Shown piece by piece: positions 1-8,511 of a DNA stretch of 64,000 bases. Position 1 is the first letter of the stretch; each line of letters opens with the position of its first letter. The notes beneath the pieces are model-generated. The model was not told the origin of the DNA and searched no databases. It saw only the letters and a list, made by a program, of their open reading frames with translations. Both the position numbers and the translations under genes were made by a program. The DNA comes from Piscinibacter sp047602365. GTDB taxonomy: Bacteria; Pseudomonadota; Gammaproteobacteria; Burkholderiales; Burkholderiaceae_C. Where the stretch lies: positions 62,001 through 126,000 of the forward strand of contig JASGHM010000002.1 of NCBI GenBank assembly GCA_047602365.1, written 5' to 3'.

Positions 1-35
1 GCCCACCACGCTTGTCTTCGCACCTCACGCTTCGC

Positions 36-821
36 ATGGGTCTGCTGTCGTTCTTCCAGCGCCGCAACGGCCCGGCCGATGCCAGCTCCCGGCTGAGCGA
101 CGCACCGGATGCCATCGCCGCCGCACGCACCCGCGCGCGGCGCCGCCTGATGGGCGCGGCCGTGCTGCTGATGGCCGGCGTGATCGGCTTCCCGCTGGTC
201 TTCGAGACGCAGCCGCGACCGGTGCCGGTCGACATCCCGATCGACATCCCGCGCAAGGACGGTTCGCCGGCGCTGAGCATGCCGCCGGTGCGGACGCCCG
301 CGACGCGAGCCTCGGCGCCGCTGACCGGCGCGGCGGAGACACCGGCGGCGGCCGTGGCCGAAGCGCCGCGGGAGCAGCCCGCACCGCTGGCCAGTGCGCC
401 AGCCGCGAAGGCGCCGATCGCGGAACCGGCGAAGACCGAAGCGGCGAAGAAGGCCGTGACCGAGACCAAGCCGGCGCCCGCACCCGTAGCCGTTGCGGCC
501 GCTCCCGACGCCGCGCGCGCGAAGGCCTTGCTCGAGGGCAAGGAAGCGGCCAAGCCGGCGGCAGCGGCCAAACCCGAGCCGGCCCGCGAAGGCGGGCGTT
601 TCGTCGTGCAGGTCGGCGCGTTCGCCGACGCGGCGGCGGCGCGCGAGATGCGCGGCCGCGTCGAGAAGCTCGGCCTGAAGAGCTACATGCAGGTGGTCGA
701 GACCTCGACCGGCAGCCGCACGCGCGTTCGCGCCGGTCCGTACGAGTCGCGCGACGAAGCCGAGAAGGCGCTCGCCAAGGCCAAGGCGGCCGGCCTGAAC
801 GCGGTCGTGCTGACGCTTTGA
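36..821 (+). CDS. dedD: SPOR-domain cell-envelope protein, DedD-like
   Basis: Inner-membrane protein with a C-terminal SPOR domain that binds denuded peptidoglycan, probably at the division septum. One transmembrane segment (about residues 40–60, after an Arg-rich stretch) is followed by a long Ala/Pro/Lys-rich periplasmic linker and a SPOR domain of about 75 residues (begins near GRFVVQVGAF, ends near AVVLTL). About 261 residues from the ATG at 36; a TTG at 12 in the same frame is possible but adds an atypical leader. It lies 10 bp before cvpA. The order dedD–cvpA–purF is common in Beta- and Gammaproteobacteria, usually after folC, which would lie upstream of this window. The family call is firm; the exact divisome role is inferred. 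Confidence 0.85.
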   Translation: MGLLSFFQRRNGPADASSRLSDAPDAIAAARTRARRRLMGAAVLLMAGVIGFPLVFETQPRPVPVDIPIDIPRKDGSPALSMPPVRTPATRASAPLTGAAETPAAAVAEAPREQPAPLASAPAAKAPIAEPAKTEAAKKAVTETKPAPAPVAVAAAPDAARAKALLEGKEAAKPAAAAKPEPAREGGRFVVQVGAFADAAAAREMRGRVEKLGLKSYMQVVETSTGSRTRVRAGPYESRDEAEKALAKAKAAGLNAVVLTL

Positions 822-831
822 TCGGTGCGCC

Positions 832-1338
832 ATGGACTTCGCGCAGATCGGGTGGGTCGACGCCACGATGCTCGTCGTGCTGGCGGTGTCGGTGATCGTC
901 GGCATCGTGCGCGGCTTCGTGTTCGAACTGCTGTCGCTGGCCGGCTGGCTGGTCGCCTGGTTCGCGGCGCAATGGCTGGCGCCGGTCGCCGCGCCCTATG
1001 TGCCGATCGGCGTGCCGGGCTCGGCGCTGAACCTGGGTGCGGCCTTTGCCGTCGTCTTCGTGGTGGCGCTGATCGCCTGGGCGATCGCGGCACGGCTGAT
1101 CCGCCTGCTTCTGCATGCCACGCCGCTGAGCGTGCCCGACCGTGGGCTGGGTGCGCTGTTCGGCCTGCTGCGCGGCGTGGTGCTGCTGCTGGCGGTGGCG
1201 GCGGTGGTCGGTCTGACGCCGGCGATCAAGTCCTCGGCTTGGCAACACTCGCGCGGCGCAGGCATGCTGTCGGCATTGCTCGAAGGCCTGCTGCCACTGC
1301 TGCCGCCACAGGTCGCGTCGCAGCTGCGCCGGGCCTGA
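832..1338 (+). CDS. cvpA: CvpA family membrane protein
   Basis: Small inner-membrane protein of the colicin V production family, 168 residues, with about four hydrophobic segments and the typical family start (short acidic N-terminus, then a DATMLVVLAVSVIVGIVRGF-type first helix). In Escherichia coli cvpA sits directly upstream of purF and is needed for colicin V export; its wider role appears to be envelope stress tolerance. The same adjacency is kept here (29 bp gap to purF). The ATG at 832 follows the dedD stop closely, which suggests one transcript. Confidence 0.88.
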   Translation: MDFAQIGWVDATMLVVLAVSVIVGIVRGFVFELLSLAGWLVAWFAAQWLAPVAAPYVPIGVPGSALNLGAAFAVVFVVALIAWAIAARLIRLLLHATPLSVPDRGLGALFGLLRGVVLLLAVAAVVGLTPAIKSSAWQHSRGAGMLSALLEGLLPLLPPQVASQLRRA

Positions 1339-1367
1339 GGCGCTGGGGATGAACTGGAGTTGATGAC

Positions 1368-2891
1368 ATGTGTGGCATCGTCGGTGTGATCTCGCGTTCG
1401 CCGGTCAACCAGCTGATCTACGACGCGCTGCTGCTGCTGCAGCACCGCGGCCAGGACGCGGCCGGCATCGTGACCATGGAGGGCACCAAGTGCTTCATGC
1501 ACAAGGCGCGCGGCATGGTGCGCGACGTCTTCCGCACCCGCAACATGCGCGGGCTGCCGGGGCGGGTCGGCCTCGGTCAGGTGCGCTACCCGACGGCGGG
1601 CAACGCCTACAGCGAGGAGGAGGCGCAGCCGTTCTACGTCAACGCGCCGTTCGGCATCGTGCTGGTGCACAACGGCAACCTGACCAACGCGCATTCGCTG
1701 AAGCAGGAACTGTTCGACGTCGACCGCCGCCACATCAACACCGAGAGCGACACCGAGGTGCTGATCAACGTCGTCGCGCACGAGCTCGAGCTCGCGGCGC
1801 GCGACCTGCCGCTGAGCCCCGAGGCGGTCTTCAAGGCCGTGGCGGCGGTGCACAAGCGCATCAAGGGCTCGTACGCGGTGGTGGCGCTGATCGCCGGCCA
1901 TGGCCTGCTGGCGTTCCGCGACCCGTTCGGCATCCGCCCGCTGTGCTTCGGCGAGGGCGAGGGGCCGGACGGCCGCGAGGTGATGGTGGCCAGCGAGTCG
2001 GTGGCGCTCGAAGGCACCGGGCACAAGCTGGTGCGTGACGTTGCGCCGGGCGAGGCGATCTTCATCGACCTCGAAGGCCGTGTCCACGCGAAGCAGTGCG
2101 CCGAGCGGGCGTCGCTGAACCCCTGCATGTTCGAGTTCGTCTACCTGGCGCGGCCCGATTCGGTGATGGACGGCGTCTCGGTCTACCAGGCACGGCTGAA
2201 CATGGGCGAGACGCTCGCGCAGCGCCTGATCTCGACCATGCCGCCGAGCGAGATCGACGTAGTGATTCCGATCCCCGAGTCGAGCCGTCCGTCGGCGATG
2301 CAGCTGGCACAGAAGATCGGCAAGCCCTATCGCGAGGGCTTCGTGAAGAACCGCTACGTCGGCCGCACCTTCATCATGCCGGGGCAGGGCATGCGCAAGA
2401 AGTCGGTGCGCCAGAAGCTCAACGCGATCGCCAGCGAGTTCAAGGGCCGCAACGTGCTGCTGGTCGACGACTCGATCGTGCGCGGCACCACCTCGAAGGA
2501 GATCGTGCAGATGGCACGCGACGCCGGTGCGCGCAAGGTCTACATGGCCTCGGCCGCGCCGCCGGTGCGATTCCCGAACGTCTACGGCATCGACATGCCG
2601 ACCAAGGACGAGCTGATCGCGCACAACCGCACCACCGAGGAGATCCGCCAGTACATCGGTGCCGACGCGTTGATCTACCAGGACGTGGCGGCGATGAAGA
2701 AGGTGGTCGGTGCGCTGAACCCGAAGTTGCAGGGCTTCGAGGCCTCGTGCTTCGATGGCGTCTACATCACCGGCGACATCAGCGCGGCCGACTTCGACAC
2801 GCTGGCCGCGCAGCGCAAGGCGCAGGGCGAGGACGAAGAGGGCAGCGACCGCTCGCGCCTGGCGCTGCAGAACGCGGCGGAGTCGCGCTGA
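1368..2891 (+). CDS. purF: Amidophosphoribosyltransferase
   Basis: Catalyses the first committed step of purine synthesis, PRPP plus glutamine to phosphoribosylamine, in the cytoplasm. 507 residues, full length. The N-terminal nucleophile Cys2 (MCGIVGVIS) opens the class II glutamine amidotransferase domain, with no propeptide. The PRPP-binding motif VLLVDDSIVRGTT lies at about residues 363–375 in the phosphoribosyltransferase domain. A GGAG ribosome-binding site precedes the ATG. The stop overlaps the start of metZ (TGATG), so the two are probably translationally coupled. Confidence 0.97.
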   Translation: MCGIVGVISRSPVNQLIYDALLLLQHRGQDAAGIVTMEGTKCFMHKARGMVRDVFRTRNMRGLPGRVGLGQVRYPTAGNAYSEEEAQPFYVNAPFGIVLVHNGNLTNAHSLKQELFDVDRRHINTESDTEVLINVVAHELELAARDLPLSPEAVFKAVAAVHKRIKGSYAVVALIAGHGLLAFRDPFGIRPLCFGEGEGPDGREVMVASESVALEGTGHKLVRDVAPGEAIFIDLEGRVHAKQCAERASLNPCMFEFVYLARPDSVMDGVSVYQARLNMGETLAQRLISTMPPSEIDVVIPIPESSRPSAMQLAQKIGKPYREGFVKNRYVGRTFIMPGQGMRKKSVRQKLNAIASEFKGRNVLLVDDSIVRGTTSKEIVQMARDAGARKVYMASAAPPVRFPNVYGIDMPTKDELIAHNRTTEEIRQYIGADALIYQDVAAMKKVVGALNPKLQGFEASCFDGVYITGDISAADFDTLAAQRKAQGEDEEGSDRSRLALQNAAESR

Positions 2892-4126
2892 TGAGCGACA
2901 AGCGCATTCCGCGCGTCGACCTGCCGGACGACGTTCACCTCGACACGCTGGCCGTGCGCGAAGGCCTGCCGGCCAGCGCCTGGGGCGAGAACAGCGAGGC
3001 GCTGTTCCTGACCAGCAGCTTCCGCCAGCCCGACGCAGCCACCGCCGCCGCACGCTTCGCCAACGAGGAAGAGGCCTTCATCTACTCGCGCTTCACCAAC
3101 CCGACGGTGATGATGTTCGAGCGGCGCCTCGCAGCGCTCGAGGGTGCGCAGGCCTGCATCGCCACCTCCAGCGGCATGAGCGCGATCCTGCTGCTCGGCA
3201 TGGGCTTGCTGAAGGCCGGCGACCACGTGATCTGTTCGCGCAGCGTGTTCGGCTCGACCATCATGCTGTTCGGCCGCGAGTTCGCGAAGTTCGGCGTCGA
3301 GACCAGCTTCGTCTCGCAGACCGACACAGCCGAGTGGCAGCAGGCGATCAAGCCGAACACCAGGCTGCTGTTCGCCGAGTCGCCGACCAATCCGCTGACC
3401 GAGGTGTGCGACATCGCCGCGCTGTCGGCGATCGCTAAGAAGGCGGGAGCCTGGCTGGCGGTGGACAACTGCTTCTGCTCGCCGGCGCTGCAACGGCCGA
3501 TCGAGTACGGCGCCGACCTGGTCATCCACTCCGGCACCAAGTACCTCGATGGCCAGGGCCGCGTGATCGCTGGCGCCATCTGCGGCAGCGAGGCGCTGGT
3601 CAACGAGAAGTTCGTACCGGTGATGCGCAGCGCCGGCATGAGCCTGTCGCCGTTCAATGCCTGGGTGGTGCTCAAGGGCCTGGAGACGCTGGGCATTCGC
3701 ATGGAGGCGCAGAGCCGCCGTGCGCTGGAACTCGCGCGCTGGCTGGAAGCGCAAGCGCAGGTCGAGCGTGTGTACTACCCGGGCCTCGAGTCGCACCCCC
3801 AGCACGCGCTGGCGATGGCGCAGCAGTCGGGCAGCGGCGGCGCGGTGGTGTCCTTCATCGTGCGCGGCCAGGCCGCGGGCGGGGCAGCGCAGGCGCGGAA
3901 GAACGCCTTCCACGTCATCGACAGCACGCGCGTGTGTTCGATCACCGCCAATCTCGGCGACACCAAGACCACCATCACGCACCCGGCGAGCACCTCGCAC
4001 GGGCGCCTCACCGAAGAGCAGCGCCAGGCGGCGGGCATCACGCAGGGTATGGTCCGCGTCGCCGTCGGCCTGGACGACGTGCGCGACCTGCAGGCCGACC
4101 TGCTGCGCGGCCTGTCGACGCTGTGA
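2891..4126 (+). CDS. metZ: O-succinylhomoserine sulfhydrylase
   Basis: PLP-dependent Cys/Met-metabolism enzyme that makes homocysteine from O-succinylhomoserine and sulfide (trans-sulfuration family, fold type I). 411 residues. The PLP lysine is Lys217 in the motif SGTKYLDGQG, and the family C-terminal signature around NLGDTKTTITHPASTSH is present. The start chosen is the ATG overlapping the purF stop; the open frame runs far upstream but only as an out-of-frame shadow of purF. The purF–metZ order is usual in Burkholderiales and Pseudomonas. Distinguishing metZ from metB or metC rests on this context and on the GQGR sequence after the lysine. Confidence 0.92.
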   Translation: MSDKRIPRVDLPDDVHLDTLAVREGLPASAWGENSEALFLTSSFRQPDAATAAARFANEEEAFIYSRFTNPTVMMFERRLAALEGAQACIATSSGMSAILLLGMGLLKAGDHVICSRSVFGSTIMLFGREFAKFGVETSFVSQTDTAEWQQAIKPNTRLLFAESPTNPLTEVCDIAALSAIAKKAGAWLAVDNCFCSPALQRPIEYGADLVIHSGTKYLDGQGRVIAGAICGSEALVNEKFVPVMRSAGMSLSPFNAWVVLKGLETLGIRMEAQSRRALELARWLEAQAQVERVYYPGLESHPQHALAMAQQSGSGGAVVSFIVRGQAAGGAAQARKNAFHVIDSTRVCSITANLGDTKTTITHPASTSHGRLTEEQRQAAGITQGMVRVAVGLDDVRDLQADLLRGLSTL

Positions 4127-4139
4127 ATCACGACGAATC

Positions 4140-5534
4140 ATGACCCGCAGAGTCCGCACCCGCATCGCCCCGTCGCCGACGGGTTTCCTCCACCTCGGCA
4201 CGGCGCGCACTGCGCTGTTCTCGTGGGCCTTCGCGCGCCACCATGGCGGCGACTTCATCCTGCGCATCGAGGACACCGACGTGGCCCGGTCGACGCAGGA
4301 AGCCGTCGACCAGATCATCGCCGCGATGAACTGGCTGCAACTCGACTACGACGAGGGCCCGTTCTATCAGATGAAGCGGCTCGATCGCTACCAGCAGGTG
4401 GTCGACAAGATGCTTGCCGAGGGCACGGCCTATCACTGCTACTGCACGCCGGAAGAACTCGACGCGATGCGCGAGGCACAGCGTGCGCGCGGCGAGAAGC
4501 CGCGCTACGACGGCCGCTGGCGCCCGGAGCCCGGCAAGGCGCTCCCACCGGTGCCGGCGGGCGTGCCTCCGGTGGTGCGCTTCCGCAACCCGCTCGATGG
4601 CGAGGTGACCTGGAACGACATGGTCAAGGGCTCGATCACGATCAGCAACCGCGAACTCGACGATCTGATCATCAGCCGGCCCGACGGCACGCCGACCTAC
4701 AACTTCTGCGTGGTCGTCGACGACTGGGACATGCAGATCAGCCACGTGATCCGTGGCGACGACCACGTCAACAACACGCCGCGGCAGATCAACATCCTGC
4801 GCGCGCTCGGTGCCGAACTGCCCGAGTACGGGCACGTGCCGATGATCCTCGGGCCCGACGGCGACAAGCTGTCCAAGCGCCACGGCGCGGTCAGCGTGAC
4901 GCAGTACGAAGAGGCCGGCTACCTGCCCGATGCGATGGTGAACTACCTCGCGCGCCTGGGCTGGAGCCACGGCGACGACGAACTGTTCGACCGGACTCAG
5001 CTCGTCGCCTGGTTCGATGGCCATCATCTCGCACGCAGCCCGGCACAGTGGGACGTCGCCAAGCTCGACTGGGTCAACGCCCATGTCATCAAGGCCACGC
5101 CGGACGATGTGCTGGCGCGGCTGGTGGCGCAGCAACTGGTCTCCCGCGGCACGAGCGTGGCGGCTGATGCGCAGCTCGCCCGCATGTGCGCGCTGTTCAA
5201 GGATCGCTGCGCCACGCTGATCGAACTGGCCGACTGGCTCGGCATGTACTTCGTCGACGTGTCGCCGCGCGAGGAGGACGTTGCCGCGCACGTGACCGAG
5301 CAGGTGCGCCCGGCGCTGCAGGCCTTGCGCGGCCGCTTGAGCGAGGTCGACTGGGACAAGGGCACGATCGCGGCGACGATCAAGGAGACGCTGGCCGCGC
5401 ACGCGCTGAAGATGCCGCAGCTCGCGCATGCGCTGCGCGTGCTCGTCTGCGGCCGCACGCAGACGCCGTCGATCGACGCGGTGCTGGAGCTGTTTCCTCG
5501 CGACCTCGTGCTGCGAAGATTGCAGAGCGTCTGA
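4140..5534 (+). CDS. gltX: Glutamyl-tRNA synthetase
   Basis: Charges tRNA-Glu with glutamate. 464 residues, typical length for a discriminating or bacterial GluRS. The HIGH-class ATP motif appears as PSPTGFLHLGTART near residues 9–22 and the KMSKS-class motif as KLSKR at residues 243–247. The C-terminal all-helical anticodon-binding domain is complete. The open frame extends upstream through metZ in another frame; the ATG at 4140, 13 bp after the metZ stop, begins the conserved N-terminus. A tRNA-Glu gene lies less than 200 bp downstream, and the tRNA promoter begins inside the last codons of this gene. Confidence 0.97.
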   Translation: MTRRVRTRIAPSPTGFLHLGTARTALFSWAFARHHGGDFILRIEDTDVARSTQEAVDQIIAAMNWLQLDYDEGPFYQMKRLDRYQQVVDKMLAEGTAYHCYCTPEELDAMREAQRARGEKPRYDGRWRPEPGKALPPVPAGVPPVVRFRNPLDGEVTWNDMVKGSITISNRELDDLIISRPDGTPTYNFCVVVDDWDMQISHVIRGDDHVNNTPRQINILRALGAELPEYGHVPMILGPDGDKLSKRHGAVSVTQYEEAGYLPDAMVNYLARLGWSHGDDELFDRTQLVAWFDGHHLARSPAQWDVAKLDWVNAHVIKATPDDVLARLVAQQLVSRGTSVAADAQLARMCALFKDRCATLIELADWLGMYFVDVSPREEDVAAHVTEQVRPALQALRGRLSEVDWDKGTIAATIKETLAAHALKMPQLAHALRVLVCGRTQTPSIDAVLELFPRDLVLRRLQSV

Positions 5535-5549
5535 AAACCTGTCTATAAT
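5520..5549 (+). promoter_or_regulatory. Sigma-70 promoter for the tRNA cluster
   Basis: A TTGCAG –35 element (5520–5525), an 18 bp spacer and a perfect TATAAT –10 element (5544–5549) lie 45 bp before tRNA-Ala. The –35 box is inside the end of gltX. This is the best consensus promoter I saw in the window. Confidence 0.8.
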
Positions 5550-5593
5550 CGCAGTCTCGCTTGAAACTGCGACTGCTGCACCAACGGCACCAC

Positions 5594-5669
<76 letters not shown>

Positions 5670-5717
5670 AGAATGCCGATGGTTGCGGGCGCAGTTTCGA
5701 GTCGACGAGGAGTTTCA

Positions 5718-5793
5718 GTCCCCTTCGTCTAGAGGCCTAGGACACGACCCTTTCACGGTTGTAACAGGGGTTCGAATCCCCTAGGGGACGCCA
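5718..5793 (+). tRNA. tRNA-Glu(TTC)
   Basis: 76 nt, CCA encoded, anticodon TTC, nearly the same as the E. coli tRNA-Glu sequence (acceptor GTCCCCT / AGGGGAC). It lies downstream of gltX, which encodes its cognate synthetase. Confidence 0.97.
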
Positions 5794-5839
5794 AGTTGCG
5801 GCAGCGCTTGAGGAGCAATCCTGAAGCTGTCGGCCACGC

Positions 5840-5916
5840 GGAGTGGTAGTTCAGTTGGTTAGAATACCGGCCTGTCACGCCGGGGGTCGCGGGTTCGAGC
5901 CCCGTCCACTCCGCCA
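5840..5916 (+). tRNA. tRNA-Asp(GTC)
   Basis: 77 nt, CCA encoded, anticodon GTC (CCTGTCACGCC). The acceptor GGAGTGG pairs with CCACTCC. Last gene of the tRNA cluster. Confidence 0.97.
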
Positions 5917-5954
5917 CTCGGTTGTATCGGCCTCATCGGGTCGAGATCGGCGTC

Positions 5955-5980
5955 AAGAGCACCTTCGGGTGCTCTTTTCG
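5955..5980 (+). terminator. Rho-independent terminator after the tRNA cluster
   Basis: A perfect 9 bp stem (AAGAGCACC / GGTGCTCTT) closed by a TTCG tetraloop is followed by a T-rich tail. It lies 38 bp past tRNA-Asp. Confidence 0.93.
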
Positions 5981-6069
5981 TTTGTGCGCATCTCGTGCGT
6001 TTTCCCCGGGGCCGGGGATGTGCCTGGACGGCGGCGTTCCTATACTTTCGCCGGTCGACACGAGGGCCG

Positions 6070-7032
6070 ATGAACATGATGACAAGCGTGGATGCCGCGT
6101 CGGGCTGGGCGGCCAGGCCGAACGAAGACGCCGGATCGGGCCGGCCGAGCATCTCGGTCGCGGACCCGGCCAACTTCAGCACCGCCCGCGTGCAGGCGAT
6201 CCGCCACGATTTCCAGCGCCATCCCCTGCTGCAGCTGCCGGAGCTGGCGAAGCTGGCCAAGGTGCTTGTCGCCACGAAGCAGTGCCGATTCATCCCTGTG
6301 GGCGCAAAGCAGGACACGCCGTTCGCGCATGGTGACAGCGACCCCGGCGGCCGCATGATCGACGAGGTGTTCGCGCGCATGGAGGAGCCTGGCTCCTGGA
6401 TTGCGCTGTACAACGTCGAGACGCATCCGCCGTACCAGGCCTTGCTGGAGGAGATCACGGCTAGCGTTCGGCCCCTGGTCGAGCGGCAGGAGTCGCGCAT
6501 GTTCGGCGTCGGCGGATTCATCTTCATCTCGGCGCCGCCGTCCGTCACGCCGTTCCACATCGACCGTGAGAACAACTTCTGGCTGCAGATCCGCGGGCGC
6601 AAGGTGATGAACGTCTGGGACCCGACCGACACGCATGTGGTGTCGGAAGTCGATCGCGAGACCTTCATCGTCAACGCGAACCTCGACAACGTGCGGCTCA
6701 AGGACGGGTTCAGGGAGCGCAGCCACGAGTTCGACGTAGGCCCCGGTGACGGCGTCTACTTCCCGAGCACGTCGCCGCACATGACACGCTGCGAGACCGA
6801 CTGGGTTCGCCCCGGCGAAGGCATCTCCATCAGCATCGGCGTGGTGTTCTACACCGAGGCAACCAGGAAGATCGCCCGCCTGCATGTGCTCAACCGCTTC
6901 CTGCGGCGGCTCGGCATGCGCCCCGGCATTCCTGGCGCGCGCCCCTGGGCCGATGCGCTGAAGGCGCCGCTGGCCAATGCGCTGGTCGCGGCGAAGAAGG
7001 TGTTCCGCGGCTACGTGCGCGCGGGCATCTAG
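6070..7032 (+). CDS. Cupin/JmjC-like (cupin_8-type) Fe(II) oxygenase-like protein
   Basis: 320-residue protein with a double-stranded beta-helix core. A candidate metal triad is visible: His163 and Asp165 in FHIDREN, and His237 in STSPHMT. The spacing suits Fe(II)/2-oxoglutarate oxygenases of the JmjC/cupin_8 type. Its substrate (protein hydroxylation or a small molecule) cannot be told. The ATG at 6070 has GAGGG just upstream and a TATACT –10-like box at 6041–6046; an upstream in-frame ATG at 5995 would give an atypical Pro/Arg-rich leader. It ends 5 bp from the convergent sugar dehydrogenase gene, so no shared operon is implied. Confidence 0.65.
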   Translation: MNMMTSVDAASGWAARPNEDAGSGRPSISVADPANFSTARVQAIRHDFQRHPLLQLPELAKLAKVLVATKQCRFIPVGAKQDTPFAHGDSDPGGRMIDEVFARMEEPGSWIALYNVETHPPYQALLEEITASVRPLVERQESRMFGVGGFIFISAPPSVTPFHIDRENNFWLQIRGRKVMNVWDPTDTHVVSEVDRETFIVNANLDNVRLKDGFRERSHEFDVGPGDGVYFPSTSPHMTRCETDWVRPGEGISISIGVVFYTEATRKIARLHVLNRFLRRLGMRPGIPGARPWADALKAPLANALVAAKKVFRGYVRAGI

Positions 7033-7037
7033 GGGCG

Positions 7038-8177
7038 TCAGCGCTCGACGCGGATGATCCGTCCCTCGGGGTGGTGGGTGAGGATGTAGAGCCAGCCATC
7101 GGGCCCCTGGCGCACATCGCGGATGCGTTCGAGCAGGCCGGTGACCAGGCGCTGTTCCTCGACGACCCGGTGTCCGTCCAGCTTGAGCCGAAGCAACGCG
7201 CGCCCACGCAGGTTGCCGACGAACATCTGGCCCTTCCAGCCCGGGTAACGGTCGCTGGTCAGGAAGGTCATGCCGCTCGGCGCAATGGAGATCGGACCCC
7301 ACCAGACGACGGGCTGCTCCAGGCCTTCCTTGGCGACGCCTTCGCCGATCTTCGCGCTGTCGGCGTACTCCGTTCCGTAGGTGATCACCGGCCAGCCGTA
7401 GTTGACGCCGGCGCGGATCAGGTTCAGCTCGTCACCGCCTTGCGGCCCGTGGTCGGTGGCCCACAACTCGCCGGTATCCGGGTGGAAGGCCATGCCTTGC
7501 ACGTTGCGCAGGCCCAGCGCCCAGATCTGGGGAATCGCATCCGCTCGGCCGGCAAACGGATTGCCCTCGGGCGCATTGCCGTCCTTGTCGATGCGCAGGA
7601 TCTTGCCGTGCGCCGAGTCGAGGCGTTGCACGTCCGGGCGTGCGCCGCGGTCGCCCAGGCCCACGTAGAGGTAGCCATCCGGGCCGAAGACGAGGCGCGA
7701 GCCGAAGTGCGACCCGTCGCTGGACTTGCTCGCCTGGCGGAAGATCACGCGGGCATCGACGATCCGGTCGTCGAGCAGGCGCCCGCGCGCGACGGCGGTG
7801 CTGCGCCGCTGCACGGCATCGGTGGCCGGCTCGGAAAAGGTCCAGAAGATGGTCTGGTTGCTGGCGAAGGACGGATCGAGCGTCACGTCGAGCAGGCCGC
7901 CCTCGTCGCCGGCGGCCACCGGCAACAGCCCGGCCAGCGGTTGGCCGAGGCTGCCGTCCGGTGCGACGATGCGCATGCGGCCCGGGCGTTCTGTGACAAG
8001 CATGCGACCGTCGGGCAAGAACGCCAGCGCCCAGGGGTTTTCGAGCCCCTTGGCCACGGTCACGGGCCGCAACCCCTGCATGTCCATGCGGCGCAGCACT
8101 TTCGGGGTCAGCCACGCCGCGATGGCGGCGGCGACAAGCAGGCTCGCCCCGATCAGCAACGTCTTTGTCTTGGTCAT
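7038..8177 (-). CDS. PQQ-dependent aldose sugar dehydrogenase (YliI/Asd-like)
   Basis: 379-residue protein of the glucose/sorbosone dehydrogenase six-bladed propeller family, which oxidises aldoses in the periplasm with PQQ. An N-terminal hydrophobic segment (about residues 5–25) acts as signal anchor. Family motifs include the opening NPWALAFLPDG block, the DEGGLLDVTLDPSF block and the WATDHGPQGGDELN loop. The start is set by the ATG at 8177 with GGGAGGA about 7 bp upstream; the open frame continues further but without such a site. The gene faces away from the EPS genes. Whether its electrons reach a cytochrome, like the one fused in the gene at 22895, is unknown. Confidence 0.85.
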   Translation of the reverse strand: MTKTKTLLIGASLLVAAAIAAWLTPKVLRRMDMQGLRPVTVAKGLENPWALAFLPDGRMLVTERPGRMRIVAPDGSLGQPLAGLLPVAAGDEGGLLDVTLDPSFASNQTIFWTFSEPATDAVQRRSTAVARGRLLDDRIVDARVIFRQASKSSDGSHFGSRLVFGPDGYLYVGLGDRGARPDVQRLDSAHGKILRIDKDGNAPEGNPFAGRADAIPQIWALGLRNVQGMAFHPDTGELWATDHGPQGGDELNLIRAGVNYGWPVITYGTEYADSAKIGEGVAKEGLEQPVVWWGPISIAPSGMTFLTSDRYPGWKGQMFVGNLRGRALLRLKLDGHRVVEEQRLVTGLLERIRDVRQGPDGWLYILTHHPEGRIIRVER

Positions 8178-8316
8178 CAGGACTTTCCTCCCGGGCAGCG
8201 TTGAATTCTGGCCCGGCGACCGCAGCCGAAGGCTGTTGTTCTCGGGGCTGGCGCGCTGAACGGAGTCGGGCAGGGTGTGCGAAGTTCCTCGCCGGGCGTG
8301 CGTCGCTTGCGACACA

Positions 8317-8333
8317 GGGGGGTCGGTCCCCCC
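8317..8333. promoter_or_regulatory. G6–N5–C6 inverted repeat upstream of the EPS operon
   Basis: GGGGGG, a five-base centre TCGGT, then CCCCCC. It ends 10 bp before the –35 box of the candidate EPS promoter, a position that fits an operator or activator site. Similar runs recur in other intergenic gaps of the locus (22765, 31946, 47503). No regulator is identified. Confidence 0.35.
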
Positions 8334-8343
8334 GCATGGAGGG

Positions 8344-8371
8344 TTGCGACGGCAGGCACCGTCCAGATAAT
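8344..8371 (+). promoter_or_regulatory. Candidate sigma-70 promoter for the EPS operon
   Basis: TTGCGA (8344–8349), a 16 bp spacer and GATAAT (8366–8371). Four of six and five of six bases match consensus. It is placed 141 bp before the first EPS start codon. Confidence 0.5.
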
Positions 8372-8511
8372 TCCCCTACGAGTTGAACGCCATCCGTTGT
8401 CTCGATGGCTTCACGATCGGCGAAGACAGGTGCATGCGCCCTGGATCGCCTCCCCGAGCAGCAGCCCCGCCGGGTTCACGCGCCGTTCTGTTCAGCGGCA
8501 CAGGAGGAAGA

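Larger units (their letters stand above)
8178..8511. other. Intergenic region between divergent genes, EPS leader
   Basis: 334 bp without a convincing gene. It holds the divergent control region for the sugar dehydrogenase (minus) and the EPS operon (plus): a G6/C6 inverted repeat at 8317–8333 and a sigma-70-like promoter at 8344–8371, leaving an untranslated leader of about 130 nt before the EPS priming transferase. An ATG at 8383 is in frame with that gene, but the residues it would add have no sugar-transferase character. Confidence 0.6.

Noticed and set aside
8178..8511. In-frame upstream start at 8383 for the priming transferase
   Set aside because: The leader would lack family similarity, and a near-perfect AGGAGGA site marks the ATG at 8512.
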